Source of the DNA: Clitoria ternatea
Taxonomy: Eukaryota; Streptophyta; Magnoliopsida; Fabales; Fabaceae
Direction of reading: 5' to 3'
DNA: 64,000 bases
Assembly (NCBI GenBank): GCA_037962975.1
Contig: CM075674.1
Span: 83,096,501-83,160,500 of the forward strand
Each line of letters begins with the position of its first letter. The stretch's first letter is position 1. Positions 11,340 through 23,470 of this stretch are shown one piece after another. The position numbers and the translations under genes are program-made. Below the pieces are notes generated by a model that saw nothing but the letters and a program-made list of their open reading frames with translations, ran no database searches and was not told the origin of the DNA.

Positions 11340-12060
11340 TTGATTGAACAAATTCCGAGTGAAACTTCCGAGTGGAAGTTCTTCGGAGTGAGAATTTCCG
11401 AGTGAAAATTCTGTTGAGTGAAGATTTCCGAGTGGAATTTTTGCTGAGTGAAGATTTTCAGTCGCATTCGGTTTTATTGTACTCATTACACTCGGAGTTC
11501 AATTCTGCCGTGGAAGACGTCCAATTTCCACATGATGTATCACCGAGTGAATAATCTCCCAATGGGAAATCACCGAGTGAATTATTTTTTGACTCGGGGA
11601 ACGGATGAGAAAAACTCTGAGTGAAATATTTTCGATTCTTATTTGATGTTAAGCCGGGTGGAAGTTTTCCGAACAGGAGATCACCGAATGAGGGATTTCC
11701 GAACGGGAAGTCAGCGAGTGACTTATCTCCGACTTTTGTGTTGCACGCACCGACTGGAGAATTTTCGAATGAAATGCTTCAGATGAAAATGTCTGAGAGG
11801 CATACCCGAGTGTGATACTCTAGGGTAAGATTCCACTGAGTGAAATTTCTCTGATTGCTGCCCGGTATGGTACCGAATGGAGAATTTTCGAATACTTCGG
11901 GTGAATATGCTTCAGATAAGGGCGTACCCGAATGAATTATTCCTGAGTCGGAATTCATGAGTCGGGCTTCAAATAAGTAATGCCGACTGGAGAATTGATG
12001 ACCCGTACTTTGAAATCATGAAGTTCTCAAATAAGGGACTTCAAAAGAGAATGTTAATCC
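11340..12060. repeat. Degenerate CCGAGTGAA-rich repeat block
   Basis: Dozens of short variants of CCGAGTG(A/G)A, such as TTCCGAGTGAAA, CACCGAGTGAA and TTCCGAACGGGA, are spaced about 15-40 bp apart in the spacer between pol and the extra ORFs. There is no coding potential beyond chance frames produced by the repeat. Confidence 0.7.
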
Positions 12061-12069
12061 GGAGTTCAA

Positions 12070-12640
12070 AATAACTTACTTGTTGTGTTTGGAGTTCGGT
12101 TCGATCCTACAATCCAAAATTCTGATCGGGGTTCGGTTTTGATCCTACAGCCCATATCGTATTTGGCGTTCGGTTTGATCCTACTAACCGTTCTTTAGTC
12201 GGTCTTTGGTTTTACCCATTGACGATTCTTCACCGACGTTCGGCCAGACCTACTAGTCGTACTCGGGGTTCGGTTTAATCCTACAATCCGAGCCTTCAAC
12301 ACGGGGTTCAGATCAGGGCTAATCCTGAACCTACTACGCCCGTTACTCGGGGTTCAGCATGGTTTGGACAAGAACCAGCTTACTGCGCCCAAGCTTTCTC
12401 CGGTGTTCGGCCATACCTACTAACCGTACTTGGAGTTCGGTTTGATTCTACAATCCAAGCCTTCAACGGTGTTCAGTCAAACTTACTAACCGTACCTAGA
12501 GTTCGGTTTAATCCTATAATTTGGGCCTTCGAAAGGGGTTCGGTACAGCCTTATGAAAAAGGTCTGATCCTACTGCGCCCTTTTCCTGGGATTCGGTATG
12601 ATCCCTGCAAGAGGATCAATCCTACTATGCCCAGGTCTTC
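12070..12640. repeat. Degenerate TTCGGTTTGATCCTAC repeat block
   Basis: Imperfect repeats of a roughly 40-50 bp unit built on GGGGTTCGGTTTGATCCTAC followed by AATCC or GCCC. About ten variants can be counted by eye. It lies directly beside the CCGAGTG block and before the end of integrase. Confidence 0.65.
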
Positions 12641-12899
12641 AATTGTTCATGCACATTCGAGGAGTTACATCATCAACTACAGAATGGGTAGTTGAGATCA
12701 TCCGTCCTGAATATGTTTGTGCACGCCGGATAGACTGAAAATGACAGCATAAGAAAAACTCGAAGGAGTTAAGTTGATATATAAGATTCTTATTGAGTAA
12801 AAATAAGAATTACAATAAAAGCATAGCTGGGACAATAATATTGGTTTCTCCGTCGAACACTCTCAAGTGAGGAGAAAAGAGTGCAGGTTGCTCCAGCAG

Positions 12900-13961
12900 C
12901 TAGCTGTAATAAATGCACAAGTTCTGGGTATTCCATTTGTTTCGGATCGGTGTGCCATCAAGGTTTTCAAGGCGGTAAGAGCCTTTACCAGCGACCTTGG
13001 ATACCCTGTAAGGGCCCTCCTAGTTCGGGGCTAATTTTCCTTGATGAGCAAATTTGTTTCCCACACTTGCTTTCCTCAAAACCAAATCCCCGATGTTGAA
13101 AGTCCTTGATTGGACTCGTTTGTTGTATCGAAGGGCAACTTTGGCTTTGATGGCTTGATCTCTAATGAATGCAACCTCTCTAAGTTCTTGTATGACATCT
13201 ATTTCTGATGCCAAGTTAGCGTCGTTGCTTTCTTTAGAGAAATACTTGACCCTAGTAGAAGCAATTTGCAGTTCTACAGGTATCATTGCCTCCACCCCGT
13301 AGGTCAGGCGATACGGGGATTCATTGGTGGAAGAATGAGGCGTTGTTCGATATGCCCAGAGGATGTGACACAACTGATTTGTCCATCCGCCCTTGGCCTC
13401 GCCTAGTCGTTTCTTTAGTCCTTTCAGCACCTCCCTGTTGGCCACTTCGGCTTGGCCGTTGGTTTGGGGATGTTCGACGGAGGAAAATATCTGGGTTATT
13501 CCTAACCCTTCAAGCAAATCTGTAAATTTCCTGTCCGTGAATTGGGTGCCATTGTCTGTAACAATCCGTGCTGGGACTCCGAATCGTGTTATGATATTTT
13601 CATACATAAAACGACGAGTTCGGGCTGAAGTAATATGGACCACCGGCTCTGCTTCAATCCACTTAGTGAAATAATCGACCCCTATAATGAGATATTTGAT
13701 GCCCCCAGGAGCAGTTGGGAAAGGACCCAATATATCCAATCCCCATTGGTAGAACGGCCACGGGACAGCGGATGTGAAGAGTTCTTCCGCCGGTGTGTGG
13801 TGAAGATTAGAGAATTTTTGGCAGGCATCGCATTTCTTGACAAAGTCAATGGAATCCTGCTTCATTGTAGGCCACCAGTACCCCGCCCTGAGGATTTTTC
13901 TCATCAGACTTCTTCCTCCGGCGTGGTGCCCATATTGTCCTTCGTGCACTTCTTCCATCAC
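12900..13961 (-). pseudogene. Tat integrase region of pol
   Basis: The frame starts with the zinc-binding HHCC region (GHHAGGRSLMRKIL, CDACQKF) and continues through the D,D-E catalytic core: D in LDILGPFPTAP, D in IVTDNGTQFTD, E in NGQAEVANREVLKGL. It ends in the C-terminal region GDLVLRKA and GKLAPN. A TAG at 13020-13022 replaces the Trp expected in 'GKLAPNWEGPY'; the frame then continues to a natural stop at 12900-12902. There is no chromodomain, as expected for Tat. Its role is inserting cDNA into chromosomes. A frame change separates it from the linker at 13991-14218. Confidence 0.85.
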
Positions 13962-14199
13962 TCCTTGTACCTCATCTTCTTTTAGACAGATTAAGGTACT
14001 GAAAGTGCCCTTCTGTAAAGGTTGCCATCAATCATAGTAAAGTATGGCAATTCTCTTCTTATTCTTTTCTTTTCCTTCTCATCAGTGGGCAACTGCCCAT
14101 CGGCCAAATAACGGATGTAGGGGGCCATCCATGTGTCACCGTAAGGGGAATTGGTCATTATGGCGTTTAGAGAAGGGAAAAGAGGAATGCTGGGCGATG

Positions 14200-16428
14200 T
14201 CAGAGTGCTTTGGACCAATGTTGTGGTGCTACCAGGTCGTTGGTGCTTGCAAGCCTGGAGAGTATATCCGCTCTTATATTCTCTTCGCGTGGAACGTGCT
14301 TAAATTCCATATTTGAGAATTTTTCTCTCAACTCGTTGACGCAGTTTAAGTATAATTGGAGTTGAGGCTCACGGGCTTGATAATCTCCCGAGATCTGTGA
14401 AATCACAAGCTGTAAGTCACTGCAGAGCGTTGCCTCAGAGGCTCCGATGTCAATCGCAGCTCGTAGTCCGGCCAAGCAAGCTTCGTATTCAGCTTGATTG
14501 TTGGAAGTTTTGAAATTAAAACGGAGGGAGATCTCAAAGTGTACTCCATCGTCACTTTCAAGAACTACCCCTGCACCAGAGCCCTTCTGATTTGATGAAC
14601 CATCAACGTAGATGGTCCAATGAACGCGAGGTGTAGCTGGATCTATCCCTGTCATTTCCACAATAAAATCTGCCAGGACCTGAGCTTTAATAGCGCCTCG
14701 AGGTTCATAGGATATATCAAACTCTGAGAGTTCAATGGACCACTTGATCATCCTACCAGCGAGGTCAGGTTTGATTAACACAGAGCGGAGTGGAAGGTCC
14801 GTTCTTACCAAGATTGGATGTGCGTGAAAGTACGGTCGTAGCCGTCGAGAGGCCCAAACAACAGCGAGGGCGGCCTTTTCAATTTTTTGATACCGGATCT
14901 CAGCACCTTGTAAGGTTTTGCTGGTGAAATAGACCGGTCTTTGTCCATCAGGAGTTTCCTTTACTAAGGCTACGCCCTAAGCTTCATCTGAAATAGCCAA
15001 GTATAGGATGAGTGTGTCCTCGGGGTCAGGCTTTGCTAGAATAAGAGGTTTGGACAACACCTCTTTAAGCTCTTGAAATGCTTGCTCTTGTTCCTGTCCC
15101 CATTCAAATTTCTTGGACTTTTTCAGCACTTTATATAGAGGAAGTGACCTGTGAGCCATCTTTGGCATAAACCGTGCCAAGGCTGCTACTTTGCCATTCA
15201 AGGGTTGGACTTCCCTTAGATTTTTAGGGCTTTGCATGTTAAGAATCGTTTGGCATTTCCCTGGATTGGCCTCAATACTGCGTTGAGTCAACATGAAACC
15301 CAAAAACTTCCCTGCTGGGACAGCGAAGGTGCATTTCAATGGGTTTAACCTCATGTTAAATTCTCTCAAGCGGGTAAACACTTGGCGTAGGTCGTCAATA
15401 TGATCACCTCCAACCGGTGTTTTGGCTATGATGTCGTCGATGTACACTTCGACAAGCTTGGTGTGCATACCCTCAAACACCTTGTTGATCATGCGCTGGT
15501 ATGTGGCCCCAGCATTTTTCAGGCCAAAGGGCATAACTGTGTAGCAAAAGACACCACGATCATTTACGAAAGCTGTCTTCTCTTGATCCTCTTCGCACAT
15601 CGGAATTTGGTTGTAACCTGAGTACGCGTCCATGAAGCTCAGGTACTGATAACCAGAGGAATCGTCTACCATCCGATCTATATTAGGAAGAGGATAAGGA
15701 TCCTTCGGACAGCAACGATTAAGGTCCACATAGTCAATGCATATTCTCCATTTGCCATTAGCTTTCCAGACCATTACTACATTAGAGAGCCAAGAGGAAT
15801 AACGGATTTCCCTGATAAATCCGGCCTTCAGTAATTCCTCGGTTTGTTGGCAAGCTGCTTTCTGCTTCTCTGGTCCCAATCTTCTCTTCTTTTGGGCAAC
15901 CGGTCTCGTCTCTGGGTAGACGGACAATTTATGACAACAGAAAGCAGGGTCAATACCAGGCATATCGGCTGCGGTCCAAGCAAAGAGGTCTTTGAACTCC
16001 TGTAGGAGCATCAATAGTCGCTGCTCCATTTCTGTATCTAGCTTGTCATTAATATGGGTGACCTTTTCTGGAGAATCTCCCAAAACGATGTCCCTGGAAC
16101 TTCCATCTGGTGTAGGCTTTGATGGGTTGGACAGATCAATGTGCAAATCTGCCCTAGGGTCCAAGTCGACAAGGCTCACAGAACCAGCAGCTGCTCCAGA
16201 ATCATTGAGTTTCCTCTTTTTGTTGGATGTTTCCAACTTTGTCATATTCAGGCTCAGGTTGTAGCAATACCTGGCCATCTCCTGGTCACCTCGGATGGAC
16301 GAGACAGCATTGCCTTTATCAATAAACTTGATAAGGAGGTGTGGAGTTGAAACGACTGCCTCCATAGCATTCAGGGTGGGACGTCCTATGATGCCGTTAA
16401 ATGGTGACTCGACATCGATTACCAGCAC
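14200..16428 (-). pseudogene. Tat reverse transcriptase and RNase H
   Basis: The RT part (16428-14977) shows FIREIRYSSWLSNVVMVWK, WRICIDYVDLN, the FMDAYSGYNQI motif, FCYTVMPFGLKNAGATYQRM and the catalytic VEVYIDDIIAKT. The RNase H part continues in the same frame after one stop (14977, within DEA*GVAL): YVDGSSNQKGSGAGVV, NNQAEYEACLAGL, CSDLQLVISQI and ADILSRLAST. A linker toward integrase (14218-13991) lies in another frame. The domain order RT, RNase H, integrase is typical of Ty3/gypsy. Confidence 0.88.
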
Positions 16429-16429
16429 T

Positions 16430-16947
16430 CAGGATTTAACTGTTCTGGCTCCTGGCTCGCCTTCAAAAGAGATAAGGGTGTCAAGGTATCCCTTTATTGG
16501 TTGCTTTGCACCATTGAAAGTTGTTAGTTCCTGTGTGTAAGGCTGTAAGTCTGAGTCATTAAAACCCATCTTTTTAAAGCAGTTATAAAAAATAACATCA
16601 CAGGAACTTCCCTGGTCAACAAGGATTGTTCAGACGTCCTTGTTGGCTATGACTGCAACGATGACTACAGCATCATCACCACCAGGAACGGTAGGGCCAA
16701 AATCCTCATCAGAGAATGAAATTATTGGAGCTTCAACCCCTCCTCTGTAAGGACGATTGTCTTTAACCTTTCCTTGTACAGACAGAATCATTCTATGATG
16801 ATTCTTCCGGGCTGTAATTGAAACTCCTCCCCCAGCGAACCCTCCAGCGATCATATCAATGACTTCACGCCGGCCTTGATGCTGTTGCTGAGGTATGTTA
16901 TCTCTATGTGTTGTTTCATCAGTCATTACACCTTTTTGTTTCTCCAT
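16430..16947 (-). pseudogene. Tat protease region
   Basis: After a short frame 16947-16630 ending in a TGA, the same frame continues as TILVDQGSSCDVIFYNCF. This matches the retropepsin active-site block, with DTG changed to DQG. A further in-frame stop precedes VLVIDVESPFNGIIGRPTLN at 16428. The catalytic motif change and the stops indicate an inactive protease. Confidence 0.7.
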
Positions 16948-18239
16948 AGCAGAGAATTTTCTAACCGGATTACGGTTATCGTCATCCCCATCATCTGGAT
17001 CTCTTTTTCTTTTCTCATTCTGATCTGCCGGGGGTTCCCTGGTCTCTTCATAGGGGCTGGCCTTCTAATGCCATAGATGCTGAAAGCTGGCCATCCGACC
17101 TCTCTCAAAATCTGAGATGGCTTGGTTGATAGAGGTGCATAATGGCTGAAGGAATTAACAATCCTTTCTCGAGGTCGAGGAGAGGGGTTATTAGCTTTGT
17201 GATTGGTGAATGGCCTCTCCATGCGTTCTGACCTCGTTTTCTCCTTACCCTTCTAGGGTTGGGAAGGTGGTGTTGGTGGCTTTTTCTTTGCAACCATAGC
17301 TTCTAGGTGTATCTCTATACTCACGTACTTTGAGGCCTTTTTCCTGAACTCCTCAAATGTTACTGGTGGGCTCTTTGCTAATGAGAGAGCAAAAGCTGAT
17401 CCTGGCTGCAACGCCTCGATAACGATATACAACTTAATGGACTCTGTGAGGTTAGGAACTAGGGATGCTTCCTTGTAGAACCTCTTCAAGAAATCCTTTA
17501 AGCCTTCATTTTCGCCTTGCTAAATTTGAGTCAAAGTATGAGATGTCCTGGGTACATCTCTAGAGATGATAAAGTAAGTTTCAAAAGTAGCTGCCATTTC
17601 AGCCCAAGAATCTATAGATCTAGAAGGTAGACCTTTAAACCAACCGAGGGCCTCTTCTGATAATGTCCGTGGGAACATTCGACACATCACATCTTCATCA
17701 GCCCCTAAGTACATAGCTTCAAATACGTAAGCATCAAGATGCTTAGTAGGATCAGTTTCGCCATTATACTTTCCAATGGAGAGTGGCTGAGTGGTTTGAA
17801 GATGTTTGGTGATGTGGATGCTCATAAGCCTCCTTGAAAAAGGAACTTTGAGTTTGTAAGTTATCGGGGGTGCTGTAGTTAGCTCCCTCTTCCCTCGAGT
17901 AGCTTCATCATCAGAAACATGGTTCTGTCCTCTTCCCTTAAACGTGGGGATGTTTGAGTATTGGAGAGTTATGGATTTTTCCCCGTCAGTTGTATGGTGT
18001 GTCCCGCCAGTTTGGGATGTTGATTTCTCTCCCAAGTTCTGTCTTTCGCGTTTTAATTCTACTAACTCCTCTATCAATTTCCGTATCATCTCATCTCTTG
18101 GATCGGGTGCAGATACTTGCACCATTCTTCTTGAACTTTTGACAGGTGACTCAAAAACCAAACGTCTGTTCATTGGTTGTTCTTGGGCCGTCACATCTTC
18201 TACATGCCCATCAGATATGTTTCTTCCGTTGCCTTCCAT
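16926..18239 (-). pseudogene. Tat gag
   Basis: The frame starts with MEGNGRNISDGHVEDV at 18239. It contains the retrotransposon gag core PLSIGKYNGETDPTKHLDAY, MYLGADEDVMCRMFPRTLS and EEALGWFKGLPSRSIDSW, then after a TAG (17520-17522) GENEGLKDFLKRFYKEASLV. A second in-frame TAG (17253-17255) follows. It overlaps the next frame by about 20 bp in a different register. Gag builds the virus-like particle. The start lies about 70 bp inside the 5' LTR, a normal spacing. Confidence 0.85.
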
Positions 18240-18287
18240 GACGCAAGGTCAGACTCTGTAAACGAGAGGTGGGAATAACTTTATCGA

Positions 18288-18305
18288 GTCCCACCGGGCG
18301 TGCCA
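18288..18305 (-). other. Putative primer-binding site of the Tat element
   Basis: On the minus strand, TGGCACGCCCGGTGGGAC begins 6 bp inside the 5' LTR end. The TGG start is what complementarity to a tRNA CCA end requires. I did not identify the tRNA. Confidence 0.6.
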
Positions 18306-18311
18306 ATGATC

Positions 18312-19047
18312 TGTCCTGAACCGGGGTCTAGAGATCCGGTGTCAAGTCAATCATAAATAGTATGAAGATTCTGTGTAGAAGACCGGATGTATGAGTATCC
18401 GGTATAAATATCCGTTGCCCTTATATAAGAAGGGCGGATTGAGCATTCTGGAGGTCCTTCACACCGGCCTAATGCATTGATGTGGGCGAAAGGTGGTGTC
18501 ACCTGCAAAGATTCTCCGACACTCAAGTCAGTGATAATATTCTAAGTGAGGAATGTTTTCTAGAGAGTAATCGTAAGTAGTTTTTTCCAAGAATATCCCT
18601 CCCCTCATTGATGAAGAGAGTTCATATACCTGATTGGCTCAAAATACGAGGACATATTAGTGGGGAACCACTAACCTCCAATAGCACTATATATTATTAT
18701 TTTATTATGCACTTGCCAGCATGATTGGGTCAAGTGGCTATTTTATATTGAGCGTAGAGTGTATAGACTAGAATCAGGGGACAAGTTGATCATTCTCGTG
18801 AGAAGACTTTGGCTCGTAGTGCAGGGAATTATTGATCGGTCCCTGTAGCAATGCCTTTTGTCTTTTGCATAGTGACGTGTGAGTTATCCGGTGTCATGGT
18901 GTTATCCTGGACAACCAGTATAGGGAGAGCGCCTGATACGGGATTAGAGTCCGGATGTATACCGATGACACCGGTCACACACTGGCGAATTGACTAAGAC
19001 GTTGAAATATGTCTTGTAGGACGGATACCGGTATTGAGACCGGATCA
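18312..19047 (-). repeat. Tat element 5' LTR
   Basis: 736 bp, matching 2490-3220 with scattered transitions and a short insertion near 18744-18752. Starts TGATCC and ends AGGACA on the minus strand. It carries the same palindromic TTATATAA element. Confidence 0.9.
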
Positions 19048-19052
19048 TATGG

Positions 19053-19537
19053 GTAATAACAAGTCGTTGTTAATCCTCTAGCACTATTTCTTCCTCCATT
19101 CCTATGATGTGTGAAGTGCTAGGCTGCAAAGAACGAGAGGTTAATTATTAAATTTTAATGATTTTCATATTCCTTATGGGTGGTGTATAAAATGTAGGGT
19201 ACACTTGATGAAATCACCTATATAAGTGTCAAGTGAGGCCGCTTGCATAAGATTTTAGGCAAATCTCTAGAGCACTCATGAATTACCAGGCACGCGTAAG
19301 GCTTATTCGTGCAAACTGGCAAAAACAACAAAAAGAGTTAAGAAGTGTAATGTGATAGGTAGACCCTATCTTACATTAAAGTAATTTTGGTTCATAGAAG
19401 ATTTGCTTCACCAATTCACTGTAAGATAAGTTTATCTATCTAGGGTCTGGTTCATAATCCAGAAGACACCAAATTTGATGCATTTACACTATGATGTAAA
19501 CCCAATTATATATATAACTTTTGAAATATGTGGGGAT
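19053..19537 (+). other. Copia 3' untranslated region, continuing across the Tat insertion
   Basis: It continues the Copia sequence interrupted at 2489 and ends with a purine-rich ATGTGGGGAT, a plausible polypurine tract, immediately before the 3' LTR start TGTTAG. No coding potential. Confidence 0.6.
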
Positions 19538-19708
19538 TGTTAGAAAATTGATACCATTTCAAAAGTTTTCTGTCCCACATTGCTTGGCTCTCATTTCCTT
19601 AAAGGCTTTATATATAGAAATAGAATTTAAGGTGGTAAACAAGGTAGAAAGAAGGTGGGCTCGCGCGCAAACATGTTTGGGCCGAAATATCGGTTTCATG
19701 TGCAAATC
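19538..19708 (+). repeat. Copia 3' LTR, left part
   Basis: Aligns with 521-703 of the 5' LTR (TTAGAAAATTGATAC, TTTATATATAGAAATAG, GCCGAAATATC). The right part of this LTR is 24656-24733. Between them lie up to 4.9 kb of inserted sequence, mainly repeat A. Confidence 0.75.
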
Positions 19709-20771
19709 ATAAGCGATAAAAGATTTACAGTATTATATCTGAATGATAAGGTTTATCAAAGTTTAACCTTCACCTTGTTACAATTATCTAACTTGTTATT
19801 GTAATAAGGTAAACTAAAACTAAATTATACCTCTACTACGACCGTGACCAATCATTTCCTAGTTCTTGAACCATAGGGTTTTGGAATCCTACTCTTGTCA
19901 TATCTCTTCACCTGATGAGACCCCTTTACCCTTTTTAATTACATCCTTTTATCTTGAGCTGCTAGCTATACATCATCACATATATTTTGAACACAAATTC
20001 AAACAAGGAGTGAGAAAAAAAATAAAATACTTTACAGATAAGACATAAGCATAAGGGTTTTCACAAACTAATATAATAACATCAGTCATCATCTCATAGA
20101 CTATCAATTATGAATGTCGAGTCTTCATAAACATAACATATTATACTTTCATTCACAATCACCCACATAGAATGTCACATTCACATGGATGTCATGCAAT
20201 GCTTTTAACGCTACTATCTCATTTGGTTATGCATGTGAGCCCTTAAAGTTTTAATTTGCACTGGGCCAACTAGGAGTTTACACTGTTCTATAATTCCGGA
20301 TAATAATATAAATGCCTTTGTGGCATATGAACAGCTCAACTGGCGTGGAAACACTTAGAGACTAGTTAGACTGAGAAAGTTTTTATTGTGAAAGTACCCG
20401 ACACTAGGGAGCGACCCCAGGTCCCCTAAAGCACTCTTCCACACCCTCTCATCCCAAGATTCGCATTTGAACCTCCTCTAATGTATCCTCGGTTTCTATA
20501 ATCCGTCCCCAGGCAACATCACATCTCATTTCTCTTTAATGATTCATGATGCATGAGCTACTCACATATTTAGTTGGTTTAGACTTTTAGACACTCAATT
20601 ATTAAATACTATAAAGGTTCACAAATCATCTAAATAAACTGTACATTCCCATAAGTTCTTCTTTGAACTTCTGTTATACAGAAATACATTTAGTACAGTC
20701 TTCGAATCCAGATCTCACCAAAATTGAGTTTCTAAGCCTTAAATATCTCAAAACTTTCTCTTAGAAAACTT

Positions 20772-22039
20772 TGTTGGTGTATGCACTATGAGCTATTAAT
20801 GTATCAAATTTAACTTATCAATAAAATTAGTATTTTTAGTTTAAGACTAATTTTAATGCTATTTATCTTGGAATAATAGGTCATATGAGAATTATTCCTA
20901 AAACGTCCCTAATCAAGTATTTACATGGGGACATGTAATTACATTAAGATTAGTGTGTGAATGTATTGATGATTTGATCTCACAAATCATGGATATATGA
21001 TATCAAGTCTTTACACAGGTACACATCAAGAGTAATGTTGTACTGGACAGACCCACCATGAGAACGTTGCATGGATCGTTACATAAGTGTCATAAACGGT
21101 TCTCAATGTAATAATGGTATATAGTCCTTCGACCTGAAGTCACTACGATTCCTACATAAGGAGTTTGTTGTTTTAATACAATCAAACGTTATCTATAATA
21201 AGATGACCATAAAGATTGTGATTAGGCAATAGACAAATTATGCAGAGGGATGTGAGTGATGTAGATGGAATTTGTCTCTCCTATGTGACAGGAGTGATAT
21301 CTATGGGCCACTTGATGGAGTGAGACTAACGAAATACATGGCCATGCTAGGACGAATAAATATTAGATATTTATTTTATAAAGTCTACTCTAGTATCAAG
21401 TAAAATGAATTGGGCCATACAAGGATGACAACGACCATGCCTTGGGCCTAATTAGATATCGTGACAAAAGGAATAAATATATAAAATAATTATCACTTAT
21501 AGGTCATGTCGATGATAAATAATATTCAGACATAATGATGTATTGCTAGATACCGCTCTTATTTTATATTAATAATAAAATAGTTTATTATTGATATAAC
21601 CGAATATTTTACCTATAAGGTCACACACATAGAGTAAGCCCACCAGAGGATAGTTTTATTTTAGTTGGACTAAAAATAAAACTATTTGGCCTAACTTATT
21701 TAGAATGAGTCAGGAGCCCAATGTTTAATGAGAGCTCAAGTCAAGACCTAAGCCTATATATAGAGCATGAAATGCTCATAGGCTATTGCTCAGAAATTAG
21801 ATTACAATCAAATTTCCGTAATAGCATTCGGAACTTTGTTTTTTTGGTGGGAGTGCTCGTGTGGACTCTTAAGGGCGAAGCTACAATTGCTTCGATCGAG
21901 AAACTCGTTTTGCGTCTACAAGAGGTAACCCTAAATAAAAAATTTAATTTTGCATAATGCCTTGAGACATTTGTATTTGCAATCCTTTTTGGGAATCCTT
22001 TGTATTTCCGCTGCCTTACCCTGGTGGGATTCCCTAACA
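20772..22039 (+). mobile_element. Solo LTR (Copia-like) inside repeat A
   Basis: 1,268 bp starting TGTTGGTGTATGC and ending CCCTAACA. Flanked by the perfect direct repeat AACTT (20767-20771, 22040-22044). Repeat B is uninterrupted at this point, which confirms the empty site. It has a TATA box (CCTATATATAGAG near 21751-21763) and no gag, pol or primer-binding site, so it is a solo LTR left by recombination. The Copia assignment is inferred from the TGTTGG…CTAACA ends. Confidence 0.85.
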
Positions 22040-22728
22040 AACTTCACATATTTACATAATCTTTCTCAATTTGAATCTTACCTAGATTGAGTTTAGAAAT
22101 CTTGACTATAACAAAATATCCTCTAGTTATTTTGTTGGGGAAAACCAAAATAATTTACTTTAAATTTCTGATTACTAAAAGAAAATAATTTTTAAAATCA
22201 TTAACTAATAATACTTAAAACTATAAAAATGTTCTTTAATTCAAGAATTAATTATCTCAACCTTCAATTTTAATAAAATAGCTTCTTTCTAACACTAGAT
22301 TTTATTCTAGAGATTAAAAATAAAGTTAATGAAAATAATTTCTAAGAATAAATAAAAAACTAAAATAATTATAAAATACTTTCTCTTAGAATAAAAATTT
22401 AAAGAGTAAGGTCAGAAAATTCTTACTGAGTTTTAACTTTCCGTCATGCTTGCTATATGCTCAAACTCCATATTACAAGGTCATCAATCATTCATCAATC
22501 ACAACCAAATATTGTCAATCACAATTAAATATCATCACTCACAATCAACTATTGTCAATCACAATTAATTTATCAATCATAATCAAATCAAATAAATTAC
22601 TTATCATTCATAAATATCATAATTTAAAGTTTAATGGTTATTTAAGTTAATAAACTTAATTTTAAGTCTTTATAGTTCATTCCTCACACAGGTCTATGTA
22701 AGTCCAAATAGGTCATAATAATCAAATT

Positions 22729-22930
22729 CCTTGCATAGGTTTAGTTCGATCTATATAGGATATAAAAGTTCAAATCCTTGCATATGTTTAGTTCGATCTA
22801 TATATGATATAAAAGTCTAAATCCTTGCATAGGTTAAGTTTGACCCATATAGTATATAAAAGTCTAAGTCCTTGCATAGGTTTAGCCCTGTCCGTATAAG
22901 TTATAATAATCCAGATCCATGCATAGGTAT
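22729..22930. repeat. 47-bp tandem repeat in repeat A
   Basis: TCCTTGCATAGG recurs at about 22729, 22776, 22823 and 22870, period 47 bp, each followed by TTTAGTTCGATCTATATA-like sequence. Repeat B has only two to three degenerate units in the same place (about 53755-53900). Confidence 0.8.
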
Positions 22931-23214
22931 TTCAGAATAAGTTACACAAGATACTAAATTTATTATTAATTTTAAGTTGAGAAGTTATTATTTTAAAATA
23001 ATAATATTATTAAATTTAAAAGGAGTAGGAGACTCCTCCCATTATTCTTATGTCTTTTCATATTATATTCTTATCTCACTCCCTCTTACCTTAAATTGCT
23101 ACCAAAAATGAGTTCGCTTTGCACCTCTGAGTTCTAGAAATATTAATATCAACTTATCTCAGTATAGGCATAAGATAAAAATAAAGATTACTACGTAAAA
23201 CAAAAATGGTAAAT

Positions 23215-23470
23215 TTTGAATAATAAATAGTAAATAGTAAAATATGAATAGTAATAGTAAATAGTAAAACATAAATAGTAACAATAAATAGTAAAACGTA
23301 AATAGTAACCGTAAATAGTAAAATGTGAATAGTAATAGTAAATAGTAAATAGTAACAATAAATAGTAATTTACTATTTAAATGGTAATTTACTATTCGTA
23401 ATAGTAATTTACTATTTGAATAGTAATTCACTATTCTCAATAGTAATTTACTATTTAGAATAGTAACTTA
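23215..23470. repeat. AATAGTAA microrepeat block of repeat A
   Basis: Irregular array of AATAGTAA and AATAGTAATTTACTATT. The second half becomes palindromic (AGTAATTTACTATT). The counterpart in repeat B is 54190-54415. Confidence 0.85.

Larger units (their letters stand above)
2490..19047 (-). mobile_element. Ty3/gypsy Tat/Retand-type LTR retrotransposon with two antisense extra ORFs
   Basis: A complete element of 16,558 bp with LTRs at 2490-3220 and 18312-19047 and a perfect 5-bp target duplication TATGG (2485-2489, 19048-19052). In its own orientation (minus strand) the LTR begins TGATCC and ends AGGACA. The order is 5' LTR, primer-binding site, gag, protease, RT, RNase H, integrase, then a 2.2-kb repeat-rich spacer, two extra ORFs in antisense, and the 3' LTR. 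Antisense extra ORFs downstream of pol are a known feature of Tat-lineage elements; two tandem copies are unusual. The LTRs differ by roughly 3% by eye, mostly transitions plus a short indel, so the insertion is fairly recent although gag-pol already carries several stops and shifts. Confidence 0.9.

Noticed and set aside
11087..11815. Several frames in the Tat spacer
   Set aside because: They follow the CCGAGTG repeat periodicity and share no similarity with known proteins.
23159..23440. Tyr/Leu-rich minus-strand frame
   Set aside because: It is a translation of the AATAGTAA simple repeat.
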